DNA of 64,000 nt, taken from Saprospiraceae bacterium. GTDB lineage: Bacteria > Bacteroidota > Bacteroidia > Chitinophagales > Saprospiraceae. Every line of letters begins with the position of its first letter. Within the stretch, counting starts at the first letter, position 1. Positions 26,403 through 34,518 of the stretch are shown one piece after another. Position numbers and translations under genes: made by a program. The notes beneath the pieces are model-generated. The model had not been told where the DNA came from. It did no database searches and saw only the letters and a program-made list of their open reading frames with translations. Where the stretch lies: contig JAWKLJ010000001.1 of NCBI GenBank assembly GCA_041392805.1, forward strand, positions 4,772,501 to 4,836,500. Reading direction: 5' to 3'.

Positions 26403-27796
26403 GATGATATATTGGAACTTTTTCTAGCGGCTTCCAATTCCCCTCCCACCTTTTTCATAAATCCTTCATCAAGTGGATAGAAATACATAATAGCCACGGA
26501 AAGTAAAGCCCCAATGGCGGCAAACCAACTGATCATCAGACGAATACCCATAATCGATTCGGGCGTCTGCAATTCATTGGCCACAAAGCCGAAAGCAGCC
26601 AGTATCCAGCCACTGATAGCACCGCCAATTGTCCAACCCAGTTTTTGTGACATGGAAGAGGAAGAAAAGATCAGGCCCGTTGCTCGGTGGCCGGTCTTTA
26701 GTTCGGAGTAATCGGAAACATCTGCGTACATGGCCCAAATGAGTGGGAATACGATGGCTGATGAGATGCCGATCAGGATGTTTACCAGAAAGATCAACTC
26801 AATCTGCTCAGGTGCCAGGAAAAAAAACAGGATACATAGTACTGCACATACGATACCGGACAACATGAAGGTGTTTTTCTTTCCAATCTTGCCCGCTACC
26901 GGTATAGCCAGGGCCACGCCGATCAGGCTGGTAGCATAACCGCTGCTCATAAATATAGAGGCTAATGCGCCCTGGCTTACCTCTCCGAAAAAAACTATGG
27001 TTTGGTCACCCACAAAATATTTGAAGTAGTACAGTATGGCCGCTCCGCGCAATGAATTAAAAACCAATACGGCAATGGCCGCACCCAGCATAATGAACCA
27101 GGGCCGGTTCTTGATAAGATCTGCCAGGTCTTCCTTAAGCGAGGAAGCTTCGACCTCTGACGAGTCCAATCTCTCCCTGGTGCCGGAGAAGGTCAGGAGA
27201 AAAAATATGGCTGATAAAATGGCGTAAACAGCAACGGTTTTTTGATAAGCAGAAGCCAGATCACCAGAATGCTTAAAGTACTCAACCAGGTAATTAGCCG
27301 TGGCCGTGACCAAAAGCCCGGCACTAAATCCACCTATAAACCGAAAAGAAGCCAGGGAGGTCCTTTCCTCTGAATCTTTGGTTATTACTCCCAGCAAAGA
27401 AGCGTAAGGGACATTAATAGCCGTATACACCATCATCATCAAGGTATAGGTAATATAGGCATAGATCAGTTTGCCGGAAGGGCTTAAATCAGGAGTTGTA
27501 AAGGTCAGTATGCCGATGATCGCAAAAGGAATTGCCACAAATAACAAGTAAGGCCGAAATTTCCCCCATCTGGTCTTGGTCCGGTCTCCGATCATACCCA
27601 TGATCGGGTCATTAACCGTATCCCAAAGCCGGGCAACCAGAAACATGGTTCCCGCCGCGGCTGCTGTTATACCAAAAACGTCGGTGTAAAAAAACAGCAA
27701 GAACATCGAGAACAAGGTCCAAAACATGGAGGAAGCAAAATCTCCAAAGCCATAGGAGATTTTTTCTTTTAAAGTTACCTTATGCGAGTTGTCCAT
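26399..27796 (-). CDS. GPH-family sugar:cation symporter
   Basis: A 465-residue transporter with twelve hydrophobic segments. The N-terminus (KEKISYGFGDFASSMFW) and DTVNDPIMGMIGDRTKTRWGK are hallmarks of the melibiose-permease (glycoside-pentoside-hexuronide) family, where the conserved Asp residues bind cation and sugar. It sits in the inner membrane and would take up oligosaccharides or glycosides. The gene begins directly after an operator-like palindrome and is translationally coupled to the oxidoreductase gene. Confidence 0.92.
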   Translation of the reverse strand: MDNSHKVTLKEKISYGFGDFASSMFWTLFSMFLLFFYTDVFGITAAAAGTMFLVARLWDTVNDPIMGMIGDRTKTRWGKFRPYLLFVAIPFAIIGILTFTTPDLSPSGKLIYAYITYTLMMMVYTAINVPYASLLGVITKDSEERTSLASFRFIGGFSAGLLVTATANYLVEYFKHSGDLASAYQKTVAVYAILSAIFFLLTFSGTRERLDSSEVEASSLKEDLADLIKNRPWFIMLGAAIAVLVFNSLRGAAILYYFKYFVGDQTIVFFGEVSQGALASIFMSSGYATSLIGVALAIPVAGKIGKKNTFMLSGIVCAVLCILFFFLAPEQIELIFLVNILIGISSAIVFPLIWAMYADVSDYSELKTGHRATGLIFSSSSMSQKLGWTIGGAISGWILAAFGFVANELQTPESIMGIRLMISWFAAIGALLSVAIMYFYPLDEGFMKKVGGELEAARKSSNISS

Positions 27797-27805
27797 AATA
27801 AGAGT

Positions 27806-27823
27806 TGCTAAATCGTTTTAGCA
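27806..27823. promoter_or_regulatory. LacI-type operator before the symporter operon
   Basis: The same 18-bp palindrome TGCTAAATCGTTTTAGCA as at 25315, here 10 bp upstream of the symporter start. The identity extends to TGCTAAATCGTTTTAGCAAA and AATAG beyond, so the -7 box TATTTTTG on the minus strand is shared as well. It lies between the LacI gene and its likely targets. Confidence 0.82.
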
Positions 27824-27870
27824 AAAATAGTATTTTTTTTATCATCACCATAAAATTCATAAAATAATTG

Positions 27871-28893
27871 CTAAACGCAAGATGCTCTGTAAACAAAATC
27901 GACGTCAAAAACAATATTTTTTTGTTCGCTATTGGCAAAGTCTCCTTCGATCATCTTCATGAGAATTCTGATGGCTTCTTTACTCATTTTCTCGATCGGC
28001 TGAACAACTGCTGAGATTGGCGTATAGGTAACTTTATAAGCGTCCAGGTCATCAAAACTGATCACAGAAATATCTTTAGGAATACTGACGCCCAGTTCAC
28101 TTAAACATTCAATACCCAGGATGGTGAGTTTGCTTGTTGTAAAAAACAGACCATCAGCCCCCTCTTTAAGAATTTCCTGAATAGCTTTCATGATGAGTTT
28201 TTTCTCATGGCTGAATCGAAGCTGCTTCATGAGTGCAGGGTTGATGGTCATCCCATTATTTTCCAGTGCATCCCGGTATCCTTCTACCCTTTGTTTCATA
28301 GTAAGCAATTGATTATTGACATTTAAGATGGCGATTTTTTTTCGATGGTTTTTAATTAGACGAAGGGTAGCTTCATATCCTGCCTGGTAATTGTTGATAA
28401 TCACTGCATGGCAATCTACATCTTTGAAATATCGGTCCACAACTACAAAAGGTATTTTTTGTTTTTGGAGGTTTAGCAGTTCCTGTTCACTACCAATAGG
28501 CGGGATCAAAATAAAACCGTCCACCTGCCTGTTTTTAAAAACCCCTAATTCCACGGCGAATTTGTCCTTTTTCTCATCTGAATTAGCAAAAATAACCTTG
28601 TAATTATATTTGGATGCCTCAATCTCAAGGAACCTGGCAAACTTGGCGAAGAATGGATTGGAAATATCTGCGATGATAAGGGCAATGGTCAGAGACTTTC
28701 CTGTTCTTAAACTTTTAGCCAGGTAATTGGGTTTGTAGTTCATTCTTTTAGCTACTTCCAGAACTTTTTTTGTCATGGCATCACTAATTCTGTTTTCCTT
28801 ACTTTTTTCATTGAGCACGAAGGAAACCAAGGATTTTGAAACACCCAACTCTTCAGCAATGTCTTTTATGGTACTATTCTTCTTTTTTGACAT
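27871..28893 (-). CDS. LacI-family transcriptional regulator
   Basis: A 340-residue repressor. Residues 5-60 form the helix-turn-helix and hinge (TIKDIAEELGVSKSLVSFVL, MNYKPNYLAKSLRTGKS); the rest is a periplasmic-binding-protein-like effector domain (IALIIADISNPFFAKFARFL, FILIPPIGSEQELL, ISVISFDDLDAYKVTYTPIS). It would bind the two CG-centred palindromes downstream and release them upon binding a sugar from the degraded polysaccharide. It is transcribed in the same direction as the locus. The gene has no copy of the operator in front of its own start. Confidence 0.93.
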   Translation of the reverse strand: MSKKKNSTIKDIAEELGVSKSLVSFVLNEKSKENRISDAMTKKVLEVAKRMNYKPNYLAKSLRTGKSLTIALIIADISNPFFAKFARFLEIEASKYNYKVIFANSDEKKDKFAVELGVFKNRQVDGFILIPPIGSEQELLNLQKQKIPFVVVDRYFKDVDCHAVIINNYQAGYEATLRLIKNHRKKIAILNVNNQLLTMKQRVEGYRDALENNGMTINPALMKQLRFSHEKKLIMKAIQEILKEGADGLFFTTSKLTILGIECLSELGVSIPKDISVISFDDLDAYKVTYTPISAVVQPIEKMSKEAIRILMKMIEGDFANSEQKNIVFDVDFVYRASCV

Positions 28894-28992
28894 TTCGGCA
28901 AATTCTTTTTGAAATAAAGGGCTTTCTTATAAAAAAAAACCGTGAGTAGAACAAAATCGTAAATTTGATTTTCCACAAAAAAATCTATCGAT

Positions 28993-29148
28993 ATGCCCAC
29001 TCACAATTACACGCAAGAAACAACATTTTACGAAGAACTTCAAAAGCGAACCGATATAGATTTACGTGATAATCGAGGCAAGCGTCATAATCCTGTTTTG
29101 TACTTGACCGATGGACTGCAAAATATTTGGCTAATTATTATGGATTGA
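28993..29148 (+). pseudogene. N-terminal relic of an ISAs1-like transposase
   Basis: From an ATG at 28993 the frame reads MPTHNYTQETTFYEELQKRT, then DIDLRDNRGKRHNPVLYLTDG, and stops at 29148. The D-x-R-x-x-R-G-K-R-H block resembles the N-terminal region of ISAs1-family transposases (D-P-R-x-x-R-G-K-R). Beyond about residue 40 the similarity ends. A TAAATTTG promoter-like box lies at 28960. No catalytic DDE part or terminal repeats are visible. Confidence 0.5.
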
Positions 29149-29238
29149 AGTTCATTTCTCTGATTTGTTACTCTCCGAGAGTTTATATGAAGAATATAGC
29201 GATCAAATCATAAAGAGGATGAGAAATAAAACTCAAAA

Positions 29239-29718
29239 TTGATTATTTTTGTTTATAGAAAACTTTCACTTGACTACAGAACACAAGAATTGTCAGAGCT
29301 CCAAAAAAAGGAGCTTCGCGAGAACCCATATTTAAATATTTTCACTGTCCAAATCGACCGTAGGAAGATTCATGAACACCAAGCCTTAGAGCATGTTTGG
29401 AGGTCGCTTTTGGAGATAAAAAGCGTCAATTTTTTGATGAGACAAGGCGCTTTTTGAAGTGCATACCCTTAGGTACGGACGAAAAAAGCAACGAAGTATC
29501 AGCGAAAAAGAGATGGTTTTTAGCCCAAAGGGTGACCTCCAAACATGCTCTTACAGGAGAAGGTGTTTTCAAAATTGTTTGAAGCAGCAGAAATTGCAAA
29601 TTTCATTAAAGAGGAAAGAGTGGCATATGAGGAAATTTTGAAGTATTATAAAGACATCAAAAATGTAGTTGATACTTCAAGAGAAGAGGGAATAGCTGAG
29701 GGAATTAAAATAAACTAG
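29239..29718 (+). pseudogene. Rpn-type (PD-(D/E)XK) nuclease/transposase relic interrupted by repeat copy B
   Basis: The 3' part, 29551-29718, reads LQEKVFSKLFEAAEIANF, then KEERVAYEEILKYYKDIKNV and VDTSREEGIAEG, a clear C-terminus of Rpn/PDDEXK recombination-promoting nucleases. The frame upstream of the element (RTQELSELQKKELRENPYL and KIHEHQAL) is in the same phase: removing the element and one TTA copy joins AL to QEK directly. Whether the 5' part is true Rpn sequence is uncertain; I do not recognise it. The protein can no longer be made because the element brings a stop at 29457. Confidence 0.6.
29389..29550. mobile_element. MITE-like element, copy B (162 bp)
   Basis: Same length and same 17-bp inverted ends as copy A (GAGCATGTTTGGAGGTC / GACCTCCAAACATGCTC), in the opposite orientation. 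Direct TTA repeats flank it at 29386-29388 and 29551-29553. In this copy the frame RACLEVAFGDKKRQFFDETR stays open through the whole element and beyond. Internal sequence is diverged from copy A at many positions while the termini are intact. Confidence 0.8.
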
Positions 29719-29721
29719 CAT

Positions 29722-30471
29722 ATGAAATATTTATACGGTATTGGCCTGGCCACCATCCTTGTTTTTGCCTCTTCTGCCCGCTTGTCATTTGACCCGCTGA
29801 TGGATCACCTGGTTGCTTATTATTCGTTCAATCATTGTGATGCCCGTGATGACAGCGGGAATGGTTCTGATGGTCAATTATTTGGTGAGATTGATTGTTG
29901 GTGTGGGATAGAAGATGATGGTTTATTATTGGACGGTCAGCGAGATTTTATTGAATTTTATGGCAAGGTGAATGCTTATTTTACAACCTCTGATTTTACC
30001 ATTAGTTTTTATATCAAACCTGAGCAGTACACCTTTTTTGCCCAAAGTTTGCTCTCCAAGCGGGAGGAGTGCACCGAAGAGCATATGATGGATATCCTCT
30101 TGGATTATCGCCAGGGGATCATAGATACCAAGGTACACCAATCTGAATATAAATATTATGGCGGGCTTTCGCCGAAAGTAGATCCTAGTGGGTGGATGCA
30201 TTTTGCCTTAGTGCGTACCGGCTCCGAGGCTTTTACCTTTATTAACGGAGAAATCATGCAAGAATCCATACGCTGTAGCGGGGTGGATATTAGTAATGAT
30301 GCCCCACTTTCTTTTGGGAATAGCCCCTGCGTCAAAGGGGGGCGAGGGCAGCGTTTCAAGGGGGTCTTAGATGAGTTAAGGGTCTTTGATCGCGCCCTGA
30401 GTGCTGACGAGATCAAAGCCCTTTACGATTTGCATCCGATCGAAAATGCAGCGAGAGACTGCTATTCTTAG
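29722..30471 (+). CDS. Secreted LamG/concanavalin-like domain protein
   Basis: A 249-residue protein with a signal peptide (about 1-20). The remainder is one LamG-type jelly-roll: LVAYYSFNHCDARDDSGNG, LLLDGQRDFIEFYG, DFTISFYIKPEQYT, WMHFALVRTG and the closing FKGVLDELRVFDRALSADEI. Such domains bind carbohydrate or calcium and are common in Bacteroidota exoproteins. Several Cys pairs (C36, C57/C59 region, C111 region) could form disulfides. It lacks a T9SS domain, so it may stay in the periplasm. It starts only 4 bp after the Rpn relic and faces the Cys-rich gene convergently. Confidence 0.8.
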   Translation: MKYLYGIGLATILVFASSARLSFDPLMDHLVAYYSFNHCDARDDSGNGSDGQLFGEIDCWCGIEDDGLLLDGQRDFIEFYGKVNAYFTTSDFTISFYIKPEQYTFFAQSLLSKREECTEEHMMDILLDYRQGIIDTKVHQSEYKYYGGLSPKVDPSGWMHFALVRTGSEAFTFINGEIMQESIRCSGVDISNDAPLSFGNSPCVKGGRGQRFKGVLDELRVFDRALSADEIKALYDLHPIENAARDCYS

Positions 30472-30487
30472 AGGATGACCTCATTAA

Positions 30488-30991
30488 CTACCAAATATAA
30501 ATTTCTTCTACGATTTTCAGAAAAGGAGGACCGTCACTGGTAATTTCCATGCCACAGCTGCAGCCACCCTCACAACCTAACCTGGAAATACCTCCACTGC
30601 TTCCTTTGTCGACAAATTTACAGCTATCTCCGGTGCCACCGCCACAATGACACCATAAGGTGCCTATTCCATCCAGTTTTTTGGCCTGTACGCCTTTAGG
30701 AGGGCTTGTCATTGGTTGTGCTTGTGATTCCGGAATAACAGATAGCCGCTTTTGGACTTCATCTACCATTAATTTATAGCCTTCCGTAGCCGTTAAAATA
30801 CGCTTTTGATCAACTTTGATCGCCTCAGGCATAAATTTGTTTGCCTTTAAGGCCTTGAAGGCCATTTCGGTAAGTTTGATTGCTTTTACTTTTTTGAAAG
30901 CAACAGCATCTTCTTGAGGCGGGGTGACAAATCCAACCACCCCGATGAGTAGGAGTAGAAGACTCCCTGTGGTTAGCAAATAGTTCTTCAT
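30488..30991 (-). CDS. Secreted protein with Cys/Gly-rich C-terminus, unknown function
   Basis: A 167-residue protein with a signal peptide (residues 1-22). The middle is helical and charged (FKKVKAIKLTEMAFKALKAN). The last 60 residues hold six Cys in a Gly/Ser-rich context: LWCHCGGGTGDSCKFVDKG and RLGCEGGCSCGMEI. The pattern suggests metal binding, disulfide knots, or a processed secreted peptide, but no family is recognised. It is convergent with the LamG gene, 16 bp apart. Confidence 0.65.
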   Translation of the reverse strand: MKNYLLTTGSLLLLLIGVVGFVTPPQEDAVAFKKVKAIKLTEMAFKALKANKFMPEAIKVDQKRILTATEGYKLMVDEVQKRLSVIPESQAQPMTSPPKGVQAKKLDGIGTLWCHCGGGTGDSCKFVDKGSSGGISRLGCEGGCSCGMEITSDGPPFLKIVEEIYIW

Positions 30992-31165
30992 AGAAAATTA
31001 TGTATTTTTAGTTGCAGCCAAGATAAGCATTGGATTAATTTTTTTGTCACCCGATCTGATGATTTTAAGGGAAAGCCTATTGTAAAACGGTCAGATAACC
31101 TTAAAAAACACTATTTTGGTGAGTGATTTTAGACAAGCAATAAGATTAAAAATGAATAATATACC

Positions 31166-31190
31166 TACTTTATTTCCGTAAAACTACTAA
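31166..31190 (+). repeat. 25-bp motif, copy 1
   Basis: TACTTTATTTCCGTAAAACT and ACTAA; matches 32265-32289 with two mismatches. It lies 77 bp upstream of the SEC-C gene. Confidence 0.4.
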
Positions 31191-31267
31191 AAGAGGCTTA
31201 AGTATAGTTTTTTTGATGTAATGAAAGGTGATTCTTAAAATAATTGGTTTTTGAAAAAAAATAACTG

Positions 31268-32140
31268 ATGCTTACTTTAGGTGATTTATTTACGAAAAAG
31301 GCTTTGGCTATTTTCTCCTTTGAAGAAGAAAAGGACTATTATATTATGAACATGCTGCCTTGTGAAAATCCTTATTGTGATTGCGGGCAAACCTATTTAT
31401 TCATATCCGATGAAAACAATTATAATCGGATAAAGGAAAAGGATAGCATTGTTCTTTCCGTCAATGTTCACGATGAAAAAATATTTCCCTCGCCCAAGCT
31501 GAATACTTCTACACCAGAAGTTTCTGTACTCCAAAACCAATTATCGGACTATTTCAAAGAAGGCTTAACAGCGGATGACTGGTCTATTCTTTCCTCCATA
31601 TATTACGGTATCAAAGGCGATGTAATTGAAGAATTCAAAAGCACCAACTATGATTATGAATTTTCACAAGAGCATATCATGGATAGCGCTTTGTTGATAT
31701 ATTTTAGCGAGATTTTTCCTGCGTCTCAAAAATTTATGGTAGAACGGAATGGAGACCTCTTTTGCCTTGAAGAAAGTTATTGCAAAAATGAGTTTTGTGA
31801 TTGTATGGATATGCATATTGAGGTGTACAAAAACAATGCATATGATAGAGATTTTTGGTATAATTATGGAACAGGCGAAGCTAAGAACAAGGCTGATCGG
31901 GACTTGATGGATGCATTGAATAAAACATATAATGGATTACTTAACAACTATTTCCTGACAAGAAATCTAGCTGTTCGAATTTTGTATGGGAAATCCAATC
32001 TGAACCGAAATAAAAAGGAATTGAAGCAAAATAAAATACAGTTGGCGCAATTGAAAAAAAGCAAAACAAGAAGAAATGATCCTTGCTATTGCGGAAGCGG
32101 AAAAAAATACAAGTATTGCTGCCTGAAGAAAGGGGAATAG
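31268..32140 (+). CDS. SEC-C motif protein with two further Cys clusters
   Basis: A 290-residue cytoplasmic protein. The C-terminus RRNDPCYCGSGKKYKYCC is a SEC-C zinc-binding motif like that of SecA. Two more Cys clusters, PCENPYCDCG (31-40) and YCKNEFCDCMD in the middle, have the C-x4-C-x-C form. The two halves carrying them may be an internal repeat. SEC-C proteins often bind ribosomes, SecB or other partners through zinc, but the role here is unknown. Codon use is AT-rich. The next plus-strand gene follows after 150 bp with a similar upstream motif. Confidence 0.75.
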   Translation: MLTLGDLFTKKALAIFSFEEEKDYYIMNMLPCENPYCDCGQTYLFISDENNYNRIKEKDSIVLSVNVHDEKIFPSPKLNTSTPEVSVLQNQLSDYFKEGLTADDWSILSSIYYGIKGDVIEEFKSTNYDYEFSQEHIMDSALLIYFSEIFPASQKFMVERNGDLFCLEESYCKNEFCDCMDMHIEVYKNNAYDRDFWYNYGTGEAKNKADRDLMDALNKTYNGLLNNYFLTRNLAVRILYGKSNLNRNKKELKQNKIQLAQLKKSKTRRNDPCYCGSGKKYKYCCLKKGE

Positions 32141-32264
32141 TCTAGCCCTATGGGACGAAAAAAAAAATAAAGTAATCAAATTTCGGTTTTTAAATATTTT
32201 GCTAAGCAATTGACTGAAAGGCAATTGTGTGCAAAATTTTAGCAACCTTAAGCAGGAATTTGAT

Positions 32265-32289
32265 TACTTCATTTCCGTCAAACTACTAA
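32265..32289 (+). repeat. 25-bp motif, copy 2
   Basis: TACTTCATTTCCGTCAAACT and ACTAA, directly before the ATG at 32291. Partner of 31166-31190. Function unknown; it may belong to a shared leader or a small repeat. Confidence 0.4.
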
Positions 32290-32290
32290 G

Positions 32291-32860
32291 ATGAAAAAAT
32301 TACAATCAGATATACAAAAGTGTACCATCTGTGCGCCTTACCTGGAAATGGGCTGCCGCCCCGTCTTCTCCTTTAGCCCGTTCAGCAGAATTGTCATCAT
32401 TGGCCAGGCACCAGGGCGGCGTGTGCATGAGTCGGGCATTCCTTGGGATGACCAGAGTGGCAACAATTTGCGAGACTGGCTGGGGGTGACGAAGGAAGAA
32501 TTTTATAACCCTGATTTATTTGCCATCGTTCCTATGGCTTTTTGTTATCCAGGTACCGGAAAATCTGGGGATTTACCACCAAGAAAGGAGTGCGCACCTC
32601 AATGGCATGTTCCCATTTTAAACCTTTTATCACACGTAAGTTTAACCCTGTTAATTGGCCAATATGCCCAAGGATATTATCTGCTCGAAAAAAACGAACA
32701 TAACTTAACGGAGACGGTCAAACATTACGAAAACTACCTGCCTCAATATTTTCCATTACCCCATCCGTCCCCCAGGAATAATATTTGGAAAAAGAAAAAC
32801 CCTTGGTTTGAAACCGATTTATTACCTGTTTTGAGGGAACGTATAAAAAGTATTATTTAA
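32291..32860 (+). CDS. Uracil-DNA-glycosylase-superfamily protein
   Basis: A 189-residue protein of the UDG fold. Motif A is IIGQAPGRRVHESGIPW with GQAPG at 38-42, and the C-terminal motif is PLPHPSPRNNIW. An N-terminal C-x2-C (CTIC, 11-14) and Cys22 recall the iron-sulfur ligands of family 4 enzymes, though the full set of four is not obvious. Members excise uracil from DNA or act as related base glycosylases. The stop abuts the start of the following TonB-C lipoprotein (TAAATG), so they are probably co-transcribed. Confidence 0.85.
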   Translation: MKKLQSDIQKCTICAPYLEMGCRPVFSFSPFSRIVIIGQAPGRRVHESGIPWDDQSGNNLRDWLGVTKEEFYNPDLFAIVPMAFCYPGTGKSGDLPPRKECAPQWHVPILNLLSHVSLTLLIGQYAQGYYLLEKNEHNLTETVKHYENYLPQYFPLPHPSPRNNIWKKKNPWFETDLLPVLRERIKSII

Positions 32861-33343
32861 ATGATCATCAAGAAAATCTATTTATTGATAGGTTTAATAA
32901 GCTTAGTTACGGCTTGGGCCTGTAAGCCTCATAAGCCTATGTGGACCCTGGAAAAGCTGAAGGGCGAAAACTACCAGGAGGTTAAATACTTTTATGATAA
33001 AAAAACGACCACGACGAGTGAACCGGATAAGTTCCCGATGTACCCTGGCGGAACCTTGGGCTTTTTAGCGGATGTAAAGCGTTTAACCAAGTTTTCAGCT
33101 GTAGACTATAAAGATGGCATTGGAGGGGATGTCGTCGTTCAGTATACCATTAGCGCAGAGGGTGGTGTGGAAAATATCACCATTGTCAAAAGTTTAAGCC
33201 CAGGCTTAGATGCAGAAGTTGTGCGCATACTCAAATCCTTAAAGCATCGCTGGTTTCCTGCCTTCGTCAATGGCAATCCTGTTGATGTCACCTTTTTGCA
33301 AACCTTTACCTTTGAAATAAATAAACCTACTCAGGAAAAATGA
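32861..33343 (+). CDS. TonB C-terminal-domain lipoprotein
   Basis: A 160-residue protein with lipobox AWAC (Cys21). The last 90 residues are a TonB-C/energy-transducer fold: VDYKDGIGGDVVVQYTISAE and then VENITIVKSL, PGLDAEVVRILKSLKHRW, VTFLQTFTF. Unlike real TonB it is a lipoprotein, without a membrane anchor helix and proline linker, so it probably has another envelope role. Convergent with the next gene, 13 bp apart. Confidence 0.8.
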   Translation: MIIKKIYLLIGLISLVTAWACKPHKPMWTLEKLKGENYQEVKYFYDKKTTTTSEPDKFPMYPGGTLGFLADVKRLTKFSAVDYKDGIGGDVVVQYTISAEGGVENITIVKSLSPGLDAEVVRILKSLKHRWFPAFVNGNPVDVTFLQTFTFEINKPTQEK

Positions 33344-33356
33344 TGCGCGCAATCCC

Positions 33357-33980
33357 TTATTTCATTCTATCCAGGGATATATCCTCCATCACAGCTTTCA
33401 AATCAGTCATGGGGACATCACGTCCTTCCCCCTTGACAATGAATCGATTATTGACGAGTAAAGACAATTCGCTGTTATTGGAACGTTTGGTGTATTTTTC
33501 AATAGCCTTAAAGCCATTGAAGGTGCTGGTCCGTTCATAGCCTTTTTCATCTTCCTTGTCCATCTCCAGGTTGGCCCAGGCCGCCATGCTCATCAGCCCC
33601 ATCTGTAAGCCTCCGGTATCAAAGATGCTGATCGTAATTTTTTTGCCATCGCTGGTTTGGTAGGTTCCTTCGGCTTGGGATATTTTAAAGCCCATCGCCC
33701 CATTGGTTTGGCCCGATTTGTTAGTCCGTTCAAGGCCGTCGAGCTTTTCAGGGAGGAAGGCTTGGAGGTCGCGGAAGTTGAGGGGCTCGCCCTCTTGAAG
33801 ATTGGCGGCTTGTTTGATGGCTTCCTGCGCTTGGTTCATGGCGGCTGTTAAGTCATTCGAGGCTGCTTGGGCCGACTTAGGGTTATCCGATTCCACTTGA
33901 CTTTCAGCTGCTTTGTCTCCTGAGCAGGCAGTTGCGCCCAATAAAAATAAGAAGGTGCTGATTTGAATTAGCTTTTTCAT
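33357..33980 (-). CDS. Lipoprotein of unknown function
   Basis: A 207-residue protein. The lipobox is GATAC (Cys19). A charged, Ala/Gln-rich helix (residues 25-65) precedes a globular part (LNFRDLQAFLPEKLDGLERT, GTYQTSDGKKITISIFDTGG, YERTSTFNGFKAIEKYTK, FIVKGEGRDVPMTDLKAV). This pattern is common among Bacteroidota lipoproteins of unknown function; I do not recognise a named family. It follows a small membrane protein gene by 9 bp on the same strand. Confidence 0.75.
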   Translation of the reverse strand: MKKLIQISTFLFLLGATACSGDKAAESQVESDNPKSAQAASNDLTAAMNQAQEAIKQAANLQEGEPLNFRDLQAFLPEKLDGLERTNKSGQTNGAMGFKISQAEGTYQTSDGKKITISIFDTGGLQMGLMSMAAWANLEMDKEDEKGYERTSTFNGFKAIEKYTKRSNNSELSLLVNNRFIVKGEGRDVPMTDLKAVMEDISLDRMK

Positions 33981-33989
33981 GGATGTGTT

Positions 33990-34271
33990 TTATTGGTTTA
34001 GTTTAAAGGTTAGCCAACCAATAAAGGTTGCCGTAAGTAAAAAAAGGAAGAAATTACCAATGCTCAGTTGTTGCCGACTAAGCCTGGGTTTTATCATCAA
34101 ACTTCCAATGAGCGCCAGGAATAGACCTAATAACCCATAGCCTAACACCATCGGCCCTCCTGCCAACCCTACGCCTTTTGGTATCAACCAACGAGATAGT
34201 ATCATACCCAAGGCTGCACCCAAAATACTGGATAATACGACGAATGAGATGTTGGATAAGGTTTCTTTCAT
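33990..34271 (-). CDS. Small membrane protein
   Basis: A 93-residue protein with three hydrophobic segments (ISFVVLSSILGAALGMIL, GYGLLGLFLALIGSLM, FFLFLLTATFIGWLTF). No family recognised. It lies just upstream of, and on the same strand as, the lipoprotein gene ending at 33357, suggesting a two-gene unit. Confidence 0.7.
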   Translation of the reverse strand: MKETLSNISFVVLSSILGAALGMILSRWLIPKGVGLAGGPMVLGYGLLGLFLALIGSLMIKPRLSRQQLSIGNFFLFLLTATFIGWLTFKLNQ

Positions 34272-34288
34272 TGGAAGAGGGGATGGTA

Positions 34289-34320
34289 ATTAAAATCAAA
34301 ATTAAAATCAAAATTAAAAT
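34289..34320. repeat. Tandem 12-bp AT-rich repeat
   Basis: AAATTAAAATCA is repeated about 2.5 times. It is followed by a C-rich stretch (34360-34460) where CTTACAACCTCCCCCCGCCA recurs imperfectly. A related AAATCAAAATTA stretch lies at the 3' end of the MFS gene (61855-61892). Confidence 0.6.
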
Positions 34321-34518
34321 GCCTCCTGTGTCGCCACGCCGCTACGCCAATTTACAATTCTCTCCTGCCATACCCTCGCGACTTACAACCTACCCCCCGC
34401 CACTTCCAAGTAACTTACAACCTCCCCCCGCCATACCTCAGCAAAAAACCTCCAATACCTCTCAACCTCCACTACCTCCCCGTCCAAAAAAAAGGGGCTA
34501 TTCCTTGTCACCCAGGTT

